Part shown: one piece after another, positions 1 to 11,000 of the stretch
How the letters are laid out: the number at the start of each line of letters is the position of its first letter
Numbering within the stretch: position 1 is the first letter of the stretch
Notes under the pieces: generated by a model
Database searches by the model: none
What the model saw: the letters and a program-made list of their open reading frames with translations, nothing else
What the model was told of the DNA's origin: nothing
Assembly (NCBI GenBank): GCA_007922305.1
Contig: ML677374.1
Span: 12,643,511-12,707,510 of the forward strand
DNA: 64,000 nt
Reading direction: 5' to 3'
Origin: Dermatemys mawii
Taxonomy: Eukaryota > Chordata > Testudines > Dermatemydidae
Translations under genes and position numbers: made by a program

Positions 1-840
1 CTGTTGTATTCTGTGTTTGGTTCCAATCAGCTGTGCTTAATAAGAGCTCCACAACGCCCCATCCAGACTGTTTAGGAAGCTCAGCCCTTAAAGTACAGTC
101 CCCAATACTACACTGAGTTCTCAAACCCTCCCTTTCCCATTCCCGTTTCACACTATAGATCCCACATGTACAATACAGAGCAGATCTAGTCTATGAGCTG
201 TCAATCTAATTTGCAACTGGCACAAAAATATACGATGTAGCATAGAGAAAAAGCCCCTACTCTCATTAGAATTTTGGCAGACACCTTTGGTGGAACTGGC
301 AACTGCTGGCTCTCACCACATTAGTATTCAATTATATTTCCCACATAAACAGCTGGGGGCTCTTCTTCAGTGACAAATGTGTTTGATTTGACTTAATCAC
401 CACCACAAGGCATAGCATGGCTAATGTTTCCTGCTGTACAGTTTTAACAAGTAGGGTGATTCACCTAGCATAGAAAGAGAGAGAGTTTGACAGTGGGAGA
501 AAGAATGAGAGAAAAGGGTCAGAAAGAATGAAGGGCAATGAAAGCCATAGAGAAACAAATAGCTGTTTTAGGGGTTCTGCCCTCTGCTGTTTACCAGGTC
601 ATTCTAGTAACTAGTACTTTTGGGTGGGAGTAGGGGAGGCGTCTTGTTAAAATTTTGCCACCATATATAAACAGAGGGGCAGGATGATTTCCTTGTAGAG
701 TCCATGTCCTCACTGGATAACACTTCAGCCATCCCTGCTGGGAATGACTTGAAGCCCATAAAGACACATGTAAGCCAGAATGTTTAGAAGGCGTCAGCAT
801 CCACAAATGGTGTCAAATTTTCAAAAGAATGTTGCGTACT
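1..840. other. Unique non-coding sequence with a GA-rich patch
   Basis: No gene or recognised repeat family is visible. Positions about 472-545 are purine-rich (repeated GAGA and AGAAAG) and look like a low-complexity tract. The short open frames here have no recognisable motif and no splice context. Confidence 0.6.
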
Positions 841-1075
841 GGTTTGAGATGATTGGGGGGCAAAAAATCAGTAAAACATTTCAGGAGCATTTCACAATTT
901 AGCTGATTTTCAAAAGTTTGATAATTAAGAAATCAGTGTTCCAAACTGCCAGCAAAACATTTGATCATCAAACAATTTTGACTGGCTCTAGCTGATCAAA
1001 CAGAACCCAATATTTCAAATGTGTCATCAACAACTGAAAATGTTGACCAGCTCTTTTGAAATTCTGGCCATAAGG
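841..1075. repeat. AT-rich interspersed repeat of the 'AAACATTTTGA' type
   Basis: The segment is built from short repeated words such as AAAACATTT, TTTTCAAAAG and AATTTTGAC on both strands. The same vocabulary returns near 30.7, 38.7, 49.8, 52.3 and 61.4 kb, so this looks like a diverged copy of one dispersed family and not chance AT-richness. I cannot name the family, and its ends are approximate. Confidence 0.4.
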
Positions 1076-1621
1076 GTCACAAGAGGACTTAATTATAGAT
1101 TTAGCTCCCTATGTCCAGGCCTCCCAAATTAGAAAGCTTTTGCCCCAGCTCTGCGATGCTCACCTCATAGGATCTGAATTACGTAACAAAATCCTCCCTT
1201 CTCAGCTGGTGTAACCCTACGTGGGCGATCTACAGTTGAGCCATTACCCCTAGGAATCCCTACCAACACCCTAGCAAAACCAAACACTGCACTGCACATA
1301 AGTAAGAATGAATCATATGTGACAGATGTTAGTCATGTCACTTACTACACTACTGGATGGTGCTTAGATATTACAGTGATGAAGGCGGTATAAGAACCTA
1401 TGTAGAATGAAGTGACGGCATGAAAAATAGTTGGTGTTTGGACTAGGAAGAGCAAGAGAAAACAATTTAGTTATGCATGCTTGTCAGATAAGACTGGAAC
1501 TATTTAAATAGTTTAAATAGAATATAAACTTTTGAAATCCTTTTGTTTCTTTACCCTGAAATTGAATCCCTTGCCTCAGTCGGGTGGAATCTATTGAAAT
1601 AATAAATACATTATAGTATTT

Positions 1622-1745
1622 GGCACTTACTTAGATATTTAACAGCTTTCCCTCCAAAGTACTTTACAGACATTAATTAATCCCCACAATCTCCTTATGA
1701 ATCTGAGTTAGGTAAGTGTTCAGCATCAGTAGTTAGGTAAAACTC
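1622..1745 (-). repeat. tRNA-derived SINE fragment (body/tail), antisense
   Basis: The segment carries the words AAAGTACTTTACAGACATTAA, ATCCCCACAATCTCC and GTTAGGTAAGT. These match the reverse complement of the SINE/MIR-like body that elsewhere in the window reads 'CCCCATCTGTAAA...'. Both the tRNA head and the tail end are missing or too diverged to place. Confidence 0.45.
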
Positions 1746-3690
1746 CAGCAGCTAACGAGGGAAATCTATTCTAAACCTGCAATTCCCAGAGCAAAGCAAA
1801 GGTTTCTCTGCTGTGGGCCAGGAATTTCTGGTTTTATCCTGGATTTTGAGCAGCCCCATAACCTGAAGCTAGGCATGGACATGCCTGAGTGAGCCAGGAA
1901 TTCCAGCAGTTAGGCAGGAAATGCTGCATTTAATTGTGCTGTATCTTTAAAGAACAAAAATCTTTGCTGATTTTCTATTAGATCCCTCCCCCATTTTAGA
2001 AGCAAGTTCCCACCAGAATGAGAAATTATACATGGAGCATCAGCTCAACACAAATTAAAGCATCTGAGTTATAAACCTCTGAAAAATGGAGTTTATGATG
2101 GAAACGGCAACTGATCATTAACTCTAGTGGTGCTATCGGGTGCTGCTATAATTCTCAAAGCAATTGCTTTATAACTCAATAGATTGCTGTAGGGTGAGGA
2201 ATTATTTTAAAGCAACATAAGATGTAATGCTATTTATTTTGGCAAGACTTAACATTATTAATGTTATGATTATATCTGCACCAGCTATTGAAACAAATGT
2301 CCTGCAGAATAATTATAGGGGTTTTCATGAGACCTGTAAACAGAGACAATGAAATAACTAGCTCTCATTTCTGACTGGGAATGCCTGACTGAGCTGTTTT
2401 AGGTATTATAATCCACCTCACACTGCTCTGCTAGGCAGATCCCAAGGTAATACCAATCCAAACAGTTATGTCATTTCAGAGGACAGTCATAGTGCATGTT
2501 ACCAGAAATTGGTGAGATTTAATGTTCAGTGAGTTTATGGTTTCAGTTCATATGGTCCAATGCACAAAGTCTCTCAGTCTCTTTGTTGTAGTTAATGCAC
2601 GATGTCGCCCCAGCTCACACCTCCTGGTACCGTCAGTGGTGGTGATGTGTTCAGTGTAGATGTCCCCGGGCCATCGGATGGTGTCTGAGACTATGAGGTG
2701 CCACTAACATAGTTCTGATTTCATGTTAGCGAAGATTCTCACTTGCAGAGATAAGTCTACAAAGCAAAGGGGTGGGGGCAGAGAATAGAGAATGCAGGCT
2801 GCTAGTCTGTCTCCCACACCCAGGGAGAATTAACACCACACACAGAGTCATTTCTTCACACCAACAACCTTTAGCAAACTCCAGCATGAAACAGTTGCCT
2901 GTAACTCCAACAACTACCTTTCCTCCGACTCGGGCTTCCATGCCACATCCACCCTGCCGTGCTTCCTCAGTGCTCCTAGACCATCTGAATAGCAATTCCT
3001 TCTACAAGAGCCAGTCTAAAGCATCTTATGGAGCTCTTTCAGTCTTTATAGCAGTCAGATCATCACCTGCCCCCTACCCAGCTATGTCTGATCATTCCCT
3101 CTACCAGGCCCAAAGACCTCTTCTCAATAGGATTGAGCATCAGAACAATGCTGGATGGCCCCAGGGTCCCTGGCCCTTAAAAGTCCAGACCAGCCTGATA
3201 CAGAGGTAAAGTGGGGAAGGAGATGGAAGCAGGAGGAAAAGCTGTGGAGTGAAGAGAAGCAGCTAGGACTCATCCATCCAACATGTCTTCGAACATTATG
3301 ACTATTGTAGATCTATGCAGGAATAATGTCATTTGCTACTGTCTCCTCTCACCACACCTCTAGTTCCAAGCTCAGGCCCTTATGTGCATTTGAGCCAGAT
3401 CATCTCACTTTACTAACACAGTCTAGTTGTTTTACTTTCAGTTAATGTCTGTACTTCAGAGCCTGCACCGCTTTGGAAGAGCAAGCTGGATTCAGACTGG
3501 CCTCATGTTTTTTTCAACAGAGACAGCTCAATGCGTACTGCAGAACCTTAGTTTTCAGCTTCAATTTCAGACCCCAGCTTGAGCTTGTGGTGAGAGATAG
3601 CCACTTATGGCTTGAAAATTGAGCAAAATTTGATCTGGATGAATAAATCATGGAACCCATGATGGTAATTCTATGGACTCCATTACAATA
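1746..3690. other. Unique non-coding sequence; candidate conserved element 2040-2345
   Basis: No gene is recognised. Positions 2040-2345 are AT-rich, show no repeat-family words and have the even composition typical of conserved vertebrate regulatory DNA, but conservation cannot be seen from one sequence. The 145-codon frame at 2772-3209 has no family motif, and an 89-codon antisense frame overlaps it, so I do not call it a gene. Confidence 0.45.
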
Positions 3691-3694
3691 ATTT

Positions 3695-3850
3695 CTGAGC
3701 ACCTCGCAATCTCTAATGTATTTATCCCCACCACATCCCTGTCAGTTAGGGAAGTGCTATTATTCCCATTACACAGATGGGGAATTGAAGCACAGAGAGA
3801 GGCTAAGGGCCTGATCCTCCAATGTTTTTAGGTGCCTAAATACCTTGGGG
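3695..3850 (-). repeat. tRNA-SINE body, antisense, abutting a small palindromic repeat
   Basis: TATTATTCCCATTACACAGATGGGGAATTGAAGCACAGAGAG at 3759-3800 is the reverse complement of the SINE core 'CTCTGTGCCTCAGTTTCCCCATCTGTAAAATGGG'. It runs straight into GGGCCTGATCCTCCAATG...AGGTGCCTAAATACC, a fragment of a dispersed palindromic repeat seen again at 27993. Confidence 0.55.
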
Positions 3851-4705
3851 GAATCTGTACATCAATATCCTCCCCATGATGGCATTTTTGCTGAGTCTCC
3901 TTTCTTACAGGAAGTGCTTTCATGTTTGATGTTGGACGTTTGGTTTCTTTTTCTATACAACACTTTTGCAGTCAAGAGACAGATGAAAAGCTCAGAGGCC
4001 CTGATTCAGCTCTGCACCTCAAATTGTTGTCTACACAAGTGCCAAAATGGGTGTAAAATGCGACCACTGTGGTTTGGCAGCATTTCACGCTGCTGGAAAT
4101 GACTGCAGCACAAAGTGCAGGGCACTGGAAGAATCAAGGCCTGTGTATGTTTCTGAGTGACCATTTTAAGAGCGCTGCAAATAACTGTCTTTGCATATAG
4201 ACTGAAATATATAAACCCACTTCTTCTCAGCAATGGTGGTGCACAGTGTCCCATTAGTCACTATTAAAAAAAAACACACACAGAGAGAGACAAGAGTACT
4301 AGCTCCAAGCCCACAAAAAAAGAAAAAAATATCAAAGGAGTAAAGGGAAAATGATGAGTGTAGTGGCAGAAGCAGCAGCAATATTATGCAATGTACTTGC
4401 TGCAGTTACAGAGAGATCAGGAGAAGAAACGTTAAACCTGTAAAGAGTAATGTAGTATAGAAGCAGAGAGTTGAAGGGAGACCTCAGGACTCCTTTTTAC
4501 TGCGTAGATACTATATGCAGAAAAGGAAAGGGAGGGAATCGTTCTCATATGCTCAATTTAGTAATGGAAGTGTGGAGAAAGGGAAAGGAAAATGATATTT
4601 TGGAGACTTTCTATGCTCTTCCCCCACCCCAAACAATAATTTAATCTAAATATTATGATGGGTGCCTGGGAACTCCTGGAGACGGAAGGACAGGAGGTTG
4701 AATGA
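3851..4705. other. Unique non-coding sequence
   Basis: No gene or clear repeat is seen. A short A-rich/CA-rich stretch lies at 4263-4330. The four frames of 71-85 codons here overlap each other on opposite strands and show no motif. Confidence 0.55.
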
Positions 4706-4710
4706 ATAGG

Positions 4711-4965
4711 AGGCAGTGGGACCCAGTAGATATAGCATTGGAAGGGACTCAGTAGTCCTGGATTCAGTCCCTGGCTCCGTCAGGCTTGGGCACATCACTT
4801 GGCCTTCTGGGTGATCTTAGGCAAATCACATTGCTTCGCTATGCCTCAGTTTCCCCATCTTTAAAGTGTGGCTAATGGTCTTGATCTCTTTTGTACAGTA
4901 CTTGGCTGGCTAAAGATGAGAAGCTGTATCTAAGAGCTAGATGCTACTTTTATTGTGACTGATAC
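4711..4965 (+). mobile_element. tRNA-derived SINE (turtle Cry-like), nearly full length
   Basis: A degenerate A-box region (GGCAGTGGGACCCAGTAGAT) is followed by a B-box-like GGATTCAGTCC. Next come CTGGGTGATCTTAGGCAAATC, CTCAGTTTCCCCATCTTTAAAG and the tail AAGAGCTAGATGCTACTTTTATT. This order is that of the tRNA-headed SINE abundant in turtles. The copy holds an internal partial duplication, since 'GGGCACATCACTTGG' comes before the expected 'GGCAAATCAC'. It is a non-coding retroposon mobilised in trans by a LINE, probably inactive. Confidence 0.7.
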
Positions 4966-5331
4966 GTGCAGGATTCCTAAGAACTATCTGATAGTGAAAC
5001 ACTGTATCATCATCTCTGGGGCAGGGAACATCTTCGAGTTCTGGACTGGTACAGTCCTTAGCACGTTGGAGTCCATGACTGTGGCTGCTAGGGATACCCA
5101 GTGCAAATTAATAATACTCAAAGTCCACTGAAGTCAGTGACCCACTGACACATATATACACCCTCCACCACACACTACAACCCTTAGCCCAGTCCAGTGC
5201 AGAGGACAGGCCCTGGCAGAGTGGGGGTTGAAAAGTGAGCTTGCTCTATATTTGCCCTGCAGCCACAGGTCCTGTCTTGTGGGGTTGGGCCAGATTCCCC
5301 GCTCCCGGTGCTGCAACCTGGTGCATGGGGT

Positions 5332-5568
5332 TGCAGTGCCCCTCGGGAATCAGAGGAATAGCCGTGTTAGTCTGGAATTGCAGAAGTGACAAAGAGTCCT
5401 GTGGCACATTAAAGACTAACTGAAATTTTAGAGCATAAGCTTTCGTGGGCTAATACCCACTTCGTCAGATCCATGCAGTGGGTATTAGCCCACGAAAGCT
5501 TATGCTCTAAAATTTCAATTAGTCTTTAATGTGGCACAGGACTCTTTGTCACTTCTGCAGTGCCCCTC
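5332..5568. mobile_element. Palindromic Penelope-like (?) repeat with 13 bp flanking direct repeats
   Basis: Left arm 5379-5461 and right arm 5477-5559 are reverse complements at 81 of 83 positions, separated by a 15 nt spacer. The element opens with ATCAGAGGAATAGCCGTGTTAGTCTGG on the + strand. The 13 bp word TGCAGTGCCCCTC occurs at 5332-5344 and again at 5556-5568, as expected of a target-site duplication. The same repeat recurs at 29912 and 50343. From memory it is very abundant in turtle DNA. The inverted terminal arrangement, variable-length duplications and hammerhead-like motif suggest a Penelope-like element, but no protein domain is present to prove it. Confidence 0.6.
5431..5468 (-). 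ncRNA. Hammerhead-ribozyme-like motif
   Basis: Read on the minus strand: CTGACGA (fits the core CUGANGA), one extra A, then a stem GTGGGT / GCCCAC with loop ATTA, then GAAA, then GC-TTAT-GC followed by T-C. That gives a 6 bp stem II and a 2-3 bp stem III with cleavage predicted after the C. Two points weaken it: the extra A between core and stem II, and no local stem I. Very short stem III hammerheads are known from Penelope-like elements. The right arm (5477-5507) has the same stem and GAAA but lacks the CTGANGA box. Confidence 0.45.
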
Positions 5569-5705
5569 AGGTTTGCCTGGCTGCCGTTCCAACATGGCGG
5601 AAGGGTTGGCAGGCCAAACCTGGGTGGCGCTGCCAGGTTGTAACATCCAGAGCTCTACAAACCCTCCCCTGCTGCTGGGCTGGGAGAAGTGCACATTTCG
5701 TCGAC
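5569..5705. other. GC-rich spacer between palindrome and CR1
   Basis: This contains a small inverted pair, CAGGTTTGCCTGG and CCAAACCTGG, and is GC-richer than its surroundings. It may be the remainder of another repeat. No gene is seen. Confidence 0.3.
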
Positions 5706-6012
5706 TCATAGAATCATAGGACTGGAAGGAACCTCAAAAGGTCATGTAGTCCAGTCTCCTGCACTCATGACAAGACTAAATATTATCTAGACTATTCCTG
5801 ACAGGGGTTTGTCTAACCTGTTCTTAAAAATCTCCAGTGATGGAGATTCCACAACCTCCTTAGGCAATTTATTCCAGTGCTTACCCACCCTGACAGCTAG
5901 GAAGCTTTTCCTAATATCCAACCTAAACCTCCCTTGCTGCAATTTAAGCCCATTGCTTCTTGTCCTATACTCAGAGGTTAGGAAGAACAATTTTTCTCTC
6001 TTAGCCACGGCC
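5706..6012 (-). mobile_element. CR1 LINE 3' end, antisense (ORF2 C-terminus plus short 3' UTR)
   Basis: ACTCATAGAATCATAGGACTGG at the left edge is the reverse complement of the CR1 3' terminus. Reading the minus strand leftwards from 6012 gives the CR1 ORF2 C-terminal motifs [37 protein letters not shown] and FKNRLDK, then the short 3' UTR. The copy is 5'-truncated, as usual for CR1, and lacks both reverse transcriptase and endonuclease domains. An open frame continues to 6164, but the upstream residues show no CR1 similarity. Confidence 0.85.
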
Positions 6013-6560
6013 AGGGCCCAGTGACAGATGAAACCAGCCCTGAATGTGATGACCCATCTAGAACTTTCCCACAACTGATTGGAGGGTGGGGACTCAATAT
6101 TTGGAAAACACGGCCACACCCCATTAACAAGCCAACACCTCTGCCTCAAGGTTGTACGTCTCATTTGAAGTGTTTCCCACAGCAGTACAGAGTCACATAC
6201 TTTCTTTCATGCTGCTTTGTGTTATCTGAGTAACACGCCTTATAAAAACGAGGACCTTCACAATCCTGGCTGGCACACATGCAGTTTCACCACTAGATGC
6301 TCTAATTGATAACCACCTTCAGAGCAGTAAATCACAGTATTTCCTCCCCACCTACCCCAAAATAATCTATTTACATGGAATGATTATTCCATTACATTTT
6401 TCATTACATTTGCCAAAAAGAATTGCCTGCATCCTAAGGCTGCTCTGTGTGATTTCATTAATCATTAATGACAGTGGTTTATGCTCCTCTGGTTTGCAAG
6501 CATGAGCATTTGTCTTTGGAAGTCATGCCCAGCTTTGCACTGACTGGCTAAAGGATTGAA
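6013..6560. other. Unique non-coding sequence; AT-rich conserved-element candidate
   Basis: No gene is seen. Positions 6370-6500 (TTTTTCATTACATTTGCC, GATTTCATTAATCATTAATG) contain TAAT homeodomain-type words and no repeat signature. This is a candidate regulatory element only. Confidence 0.35.
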
Positions 6561-6745
6561 GGCTATGTCTACACTTAAAACGCTACAGTGGCATTACTGA
6601 AGTGCTTCAGTGTGGCCACTCGCTACAGTGAGGGAAGCAATTCTCCCATTGCTTTAGTTAATCCACATCCCCGAAAGGCAGTAGCTAGGCTGATGGAAGA
6701 ACTCTTCTATCGACCTAGCACTGACTACACTGGGGTTTAGGCTGG
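6561..6745. repeat. MITE with 'GGCTATGTCTACAC' terminus
   Basis: The left end GGCTATGTCTACACT is the terminus of a very common sauropsid MITE group. The interior (TCTATCGACCTAGCACTGACTACACTGGGGTTTAGG) matches the body of the same group. The right terminal repeat is degraded, so the right boundary is approximate. No coding capacity. Confidence 0.6.
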
Positions 6746-7084
6746 CCCTGCATCTCAGAGCCTAATCTGACATCAGTGATGGCTCTAGCTGGTTGTGACT
6801 GGAGAAGTGAAAAAAAGCCTGGATATCTGTGGCTATTACAAAGTTATCAAAGAAGTTCATATTTTTGATAAATGCATTTTTTACTATATACACACAAAAC
6901 ACTGAAAGAACGTTGTTAAAGTTGAAAAGTCAAGCCCCTGAAAGTTAGGAATCTCCCACAGTGAAGATAAATGCAAAGAATTAATTTATCTTCTCTGCAA
7001 TGGCCTTGTCATTCCTGTGTGCTCCTTTAGCACCGCAATCATCCAGTGTCTCCACCGAATGTTTGGCAGGCTCTGTGTGGCTCA

Positions 7085-8022
7085 TGTACTTAAAAAATTG
7101 TTGCTGTTAGTTTTTGAGCCTTTTGCTAGTTGCTCTTCATATTCTTTTTTGGCCTGACTATTTATACTTTTACACTTCACTTGCCAGAGTTTATGCTCCT
7201 ATCTATTTTCCTCAATAGGATTTGACTTCAATTCTTAAAGGATGTCTTTTTGTCTCTAACTGCCTCTTTTTCTCCACTGTTTAGCTGTGGTGAAATTTTT
7301 TTGGTCCTCTTACTGTTTTTTATTTGGGATATGGATTTAGCTTGCACCTGTATTAGGGTGTTTTTAAGAATCAATGCAGCTTGAAGGTATCTCACTCTGT
7401 GACGGTTCCTTTTAATTTCCTTTTAACTAGTTTCCTCATTTTTGTGTAGTTCCCTTTTTGAAGTTAATTGCTACTGTGATGGGTTCATGTGGTATTTCCC
7501 CCCGCTACATGGAAGTTAAATGATATTACATTATGGTCACTCTTACTGAGCAGTTCAGCCATATTCACCTCTTGGACCAGATCCTGTGTGCCACATAGGA
7601 CTAAATCAAGACCAGCCTCTCCCCTTGTAGATTCCAGGACTAGCTGATCCAGGAAGCAGATATTTATGGTATCTAAATATTTTATTTCTGCATCCCATCC
7701 TGAGGTGACATGTTCTCACTCAGTATGGAGATACTTGAAATCCCCCATTATTATTGTGTTTTCTGCTTTTGTAGCCTCTCTAATCTCTCTCAGCATGTCG
7801 CAATCACTATCATCATCCTGGTCAGGTGCTTGCTAGTATATTTCTACCTCCATATTCTTATTATTCAAGCATAGCATTTCTATCCATAAAGATTCTATAG
7901 GACAGTTTGATTCATTTAAAATTTTCACAATATTTGACTCTAAGCTTTTCTTTCACATATAGTGCTTCTTCCCCACCAGCATGACCTAATGTGTCATTCA
8001 TATTTATTTTGTACCCTGCAGC
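7085..8022 (-). pseudogene. CR1-type LINE ORF2 fragment: AP endonuclease domain and linker, antisense
   Basis: Reading the minus strand from about 8022 down, motifs appear in the order of a CR1 endonuclease: AGGEEALYVKES, NCPIESLWIE, IREATKAENTIIMGDFKY (GDF motif near 7730-7755), FLDQLVLESTRGEAGLDLVL and LLSKSDHNVISF (catalytic SDH near 7527-7550). The EN-RT linker follows: NYTKMRKLVKRKLKG, KQWRKRGS and AKKEYEEQLAKGSK. It would nick the target DNA during retrotransposition. Several stop codons and frame changes interrupt it, and no reverse transcriptase follows at 6745-7085, so it is dead. It is remarkably readable for its length. Confidence 0.85.
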
Positions 8023-11000
8023 AATACAATAACACTAATAATTATTAAATATAGTCATGACTCGAATCTGGCCCTGTGTAAGCATCTGAAGGCCCCATAT
8101 AGAATGGCCCTATTGAACTGGGTGGTTTAGTGACTTCACCGGGCAGCTTTCAGATGCATCACATGGCTCTTCCCACCCCATGCCATACATGTCATATCAT
8201 AATTAACTGAACTGCAAGAAAGCACAGAACTTCCATACTATTAATGTGACCTTAAAGTGTGTTGTAACTCATGTGACTACCAAGATAGCACAATCAATGA
8301 AAGGAGAGGGGGGCACAACAACAAATGATTATAAATCAACTTCTCTCTTTCACAGACATCATATTTGTAGGAGGGCTCTGGTTTCTTATAAATATTTAAG
8401 TCAAATTTCAGCTGTTGATGTCTTACATCTGTCTTTATCAGTCTGCAATCACTTCTCTGTTTGCATCCCACTCTGCCTCCTGCTAATTTAAGCTGGCTGC
8501 TTTTGGTGCAAATGTGTTTTCTCACCTCAGGTTGGACAGCAATAATTTGAATTCTTCTGACTTGCAGTTCTCTTTGCATCAGCTTCAGCAGAGTGACTTA
8601 GCATGTAGAGGAAAAGTAGCTGGGCCCGTCTTAAGATGTCATGATAGCTCAACCAAGTTAATTAAAATGAATATTATACCTGTCTCCAATAACATGGGTG
8701 ATAACACGTCTGAGTGTGCCTTTTCTGTTTAATACTTTTCCATGCCCGTTAGTCTAGCAGAAATTAAATATTTCAATTTATGTCTATTTTCTTTTTCCTA
8801 ATTTTTTTCTGTGCTTCTGAAAGCTATGAGCGTGTCACACTTATAGGCAAAAGTCTCAGTTCATCCACAGAATAGGGCAACAGCCAGGGGTATCTGGAAT
8901 TCTCCAAATTGTGATTTGATGGTGACATTTTTTGAATTTTAATACAAAATATTGGATGAGGATTTTTGCAGACAGTTAAATCAGCCCAATAATACTAAAA
9001 GGGGAGCTTCATGGACTTCTGTCCATCAGCCAGTTCCTGTTTAATTTGTCCCCCTCTGGCTCACTTCATCTGGTGGGAGAACATATCTTACCAACTCTCT
9101 TTTTCTGAAACTTAAAACCAACAAACCGACGACGGAGTTTGGTTGCTAATGTGCAGTGGGCCCTCATGCACATGCAGAACATTCTAATGGTAAATTGCAC
9201 CATGACAACTGGTTCCAGCTCCCTGTAAAAGGATAGCAATAAACACATGATGAACACATCTCTAGATGAACACATCTCTAGTTTGTTGCATTTGCAAGAG
9301 TCATAAACTAGTAAAAAACATGATGCCATGGTGGTTAGACGGTAAAGAGAAAGGGAAAGCTCGGGGATTATAGACATGGCTTTGATTTTATTTTTGAAGG
9401 CTTTAATATTTGGAGCTGTATTGATTTGATTTATCTTAGCGTGCCAGTGTACCAGCGGTAGCTAGGCAACACAGTTCCTCTCTGTATTCTGGGTGGCTTC
9501 TGGAAGTTTGGCTATGAATGATATTACTTTGTGTATATGAAATTAAATGGACCATAGGCACCATTTGTAAGTGGAGGGATTTTTTGGCTGGGTAGTTGTA
9601 GGTTCTGCTTTCTATCACATTGCTGTAATTGCAGCTCAGGCTGCGGAACAATGGAACGATTCATACGCGCATTCCTCCAGGAGGTGTCAAAAGAGAACAA
9701 TTTGCCACAAAGTTGTGCAGAGGCACAAAACGCAGCACTACTGTGGGTCCTGTTATTCCCCCGTCATGTAGGCCTGAAGCTTGCAGGTCAGGATTCTTGA
9801 AACTGTTTTCCACAACATTCAAAGTGAGAAGGAAGCAAGTGGCGCAGTCAGAGGGGAAGAGAATGATTCATGCTTTGCACGCTGGACCAAACTTAATGGC
9901 CTTGTGGAGTTTTTACCTAGTCCTTCCTCATGTAGAACTCCCGGTGGGAGTAAAGGCCTCAGGATTTGCCCCTTTGTGCTGTCATTCCTTCCTCCCTGGT
10001 ACAGTAACCTGCCAGCAGTCTCTGAACTAGTCAACTCGTGCTGTTTCTTTAAGAAGATTGAGCCTGTGTGGTCAATGTCAGCAGGCCAATAGGCACTGTC
10101 AGCTCTCACTATCTGGTTCAGTGGTTTGGCATTAATTATGTTTGTTTTGGAGCCCGCCTGCCGGTCTGACCCATTTAGGATCTTTGCTGTACTACGAGCT
10201 CCCATTCCAATTAGAGGGGGGAAGCAGAGAAGGCCTTTAAAATGAAATCTGAGTGCACCAGCTCTGCAGCTGCCAGACTTGATCATAATACATCCAGTGC
10301 CACTGAAAATGCATCTTTACTGCCGTGCAAGGTAGGTGGCATTGATAATTTTACACAGCCTCAGCAGAGTGGGGAAGAAGAAACAGAGAACTGGGTAAAA
10401 TCTTATCCAGCCCTGGAAAGGTCCTTGATAAAAGTTATCAAATGCAAGCACATCTGGTGTGGCCCAGAATTATATTCCAGCATGGCCAAAAGCCAGGGTC
10501 AAGAGGGAATTTATCTTTGCTCAAAAAGAAGGAAAGAAATATTTTGAGGGCTTACGGGGCGGGGGATGACGTGTAGACACATTGCCCAAAGGTGGAAATA
10601 GAAAACATCTGCTGTACAAGAGTGTGATCTGTTACCTGGGGAGAGTGTGGTCTTGCTTTGCAGAATGGGTATTCTCAAATGGAGCGAAAGAAGAGAGTGG
10701 ATTGACAGGCACGCAGAAAGCTGAAAGAGTTCTGACTAATGACTCTCACTGGCTCCCTGGAATGTTGCAGATGATTTGGCTTATTCTCTAGTTTTGTGCT
10801 CTGTGACAGTTTTGCAGGTGCTGGTTCAGGAAGGGACCATTTGCAGCTGCCAGAACCAGCGAGGTCTCTTGTCCTACATGGTGTTGGGGGGAGGGGTTTG
10901 CTCTGAAGAGCAGGTAGAGCGTGTTGCCATGGCCAGGCCTCCACTGGGTTTTTGCTGGGGAGTTTGCGGCCATGAGCCTTGTCAATGGTGGCTGCTAATG

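Noticed and set aside
4711..4790. tRNA gene
   Set aside because: A-box and B-box-like words belong to the SINE head; no cloverleaf with intact acceptor and anticodon stems can be drawn.
5478..5507. Second complete hammerhead-like motif in the right arm of the palindrome
   Set aside because: The stem and GAAA are present but the CTGANGA box is replaced by CCATGCA at the palindrome centre.
9629..10547. Cluster of overlapping 100-155 codon frames on both strands, possible gene
   Set aside because: Frames conflict with one another, no domain is visible, and no exon-intron pattern can be supported.
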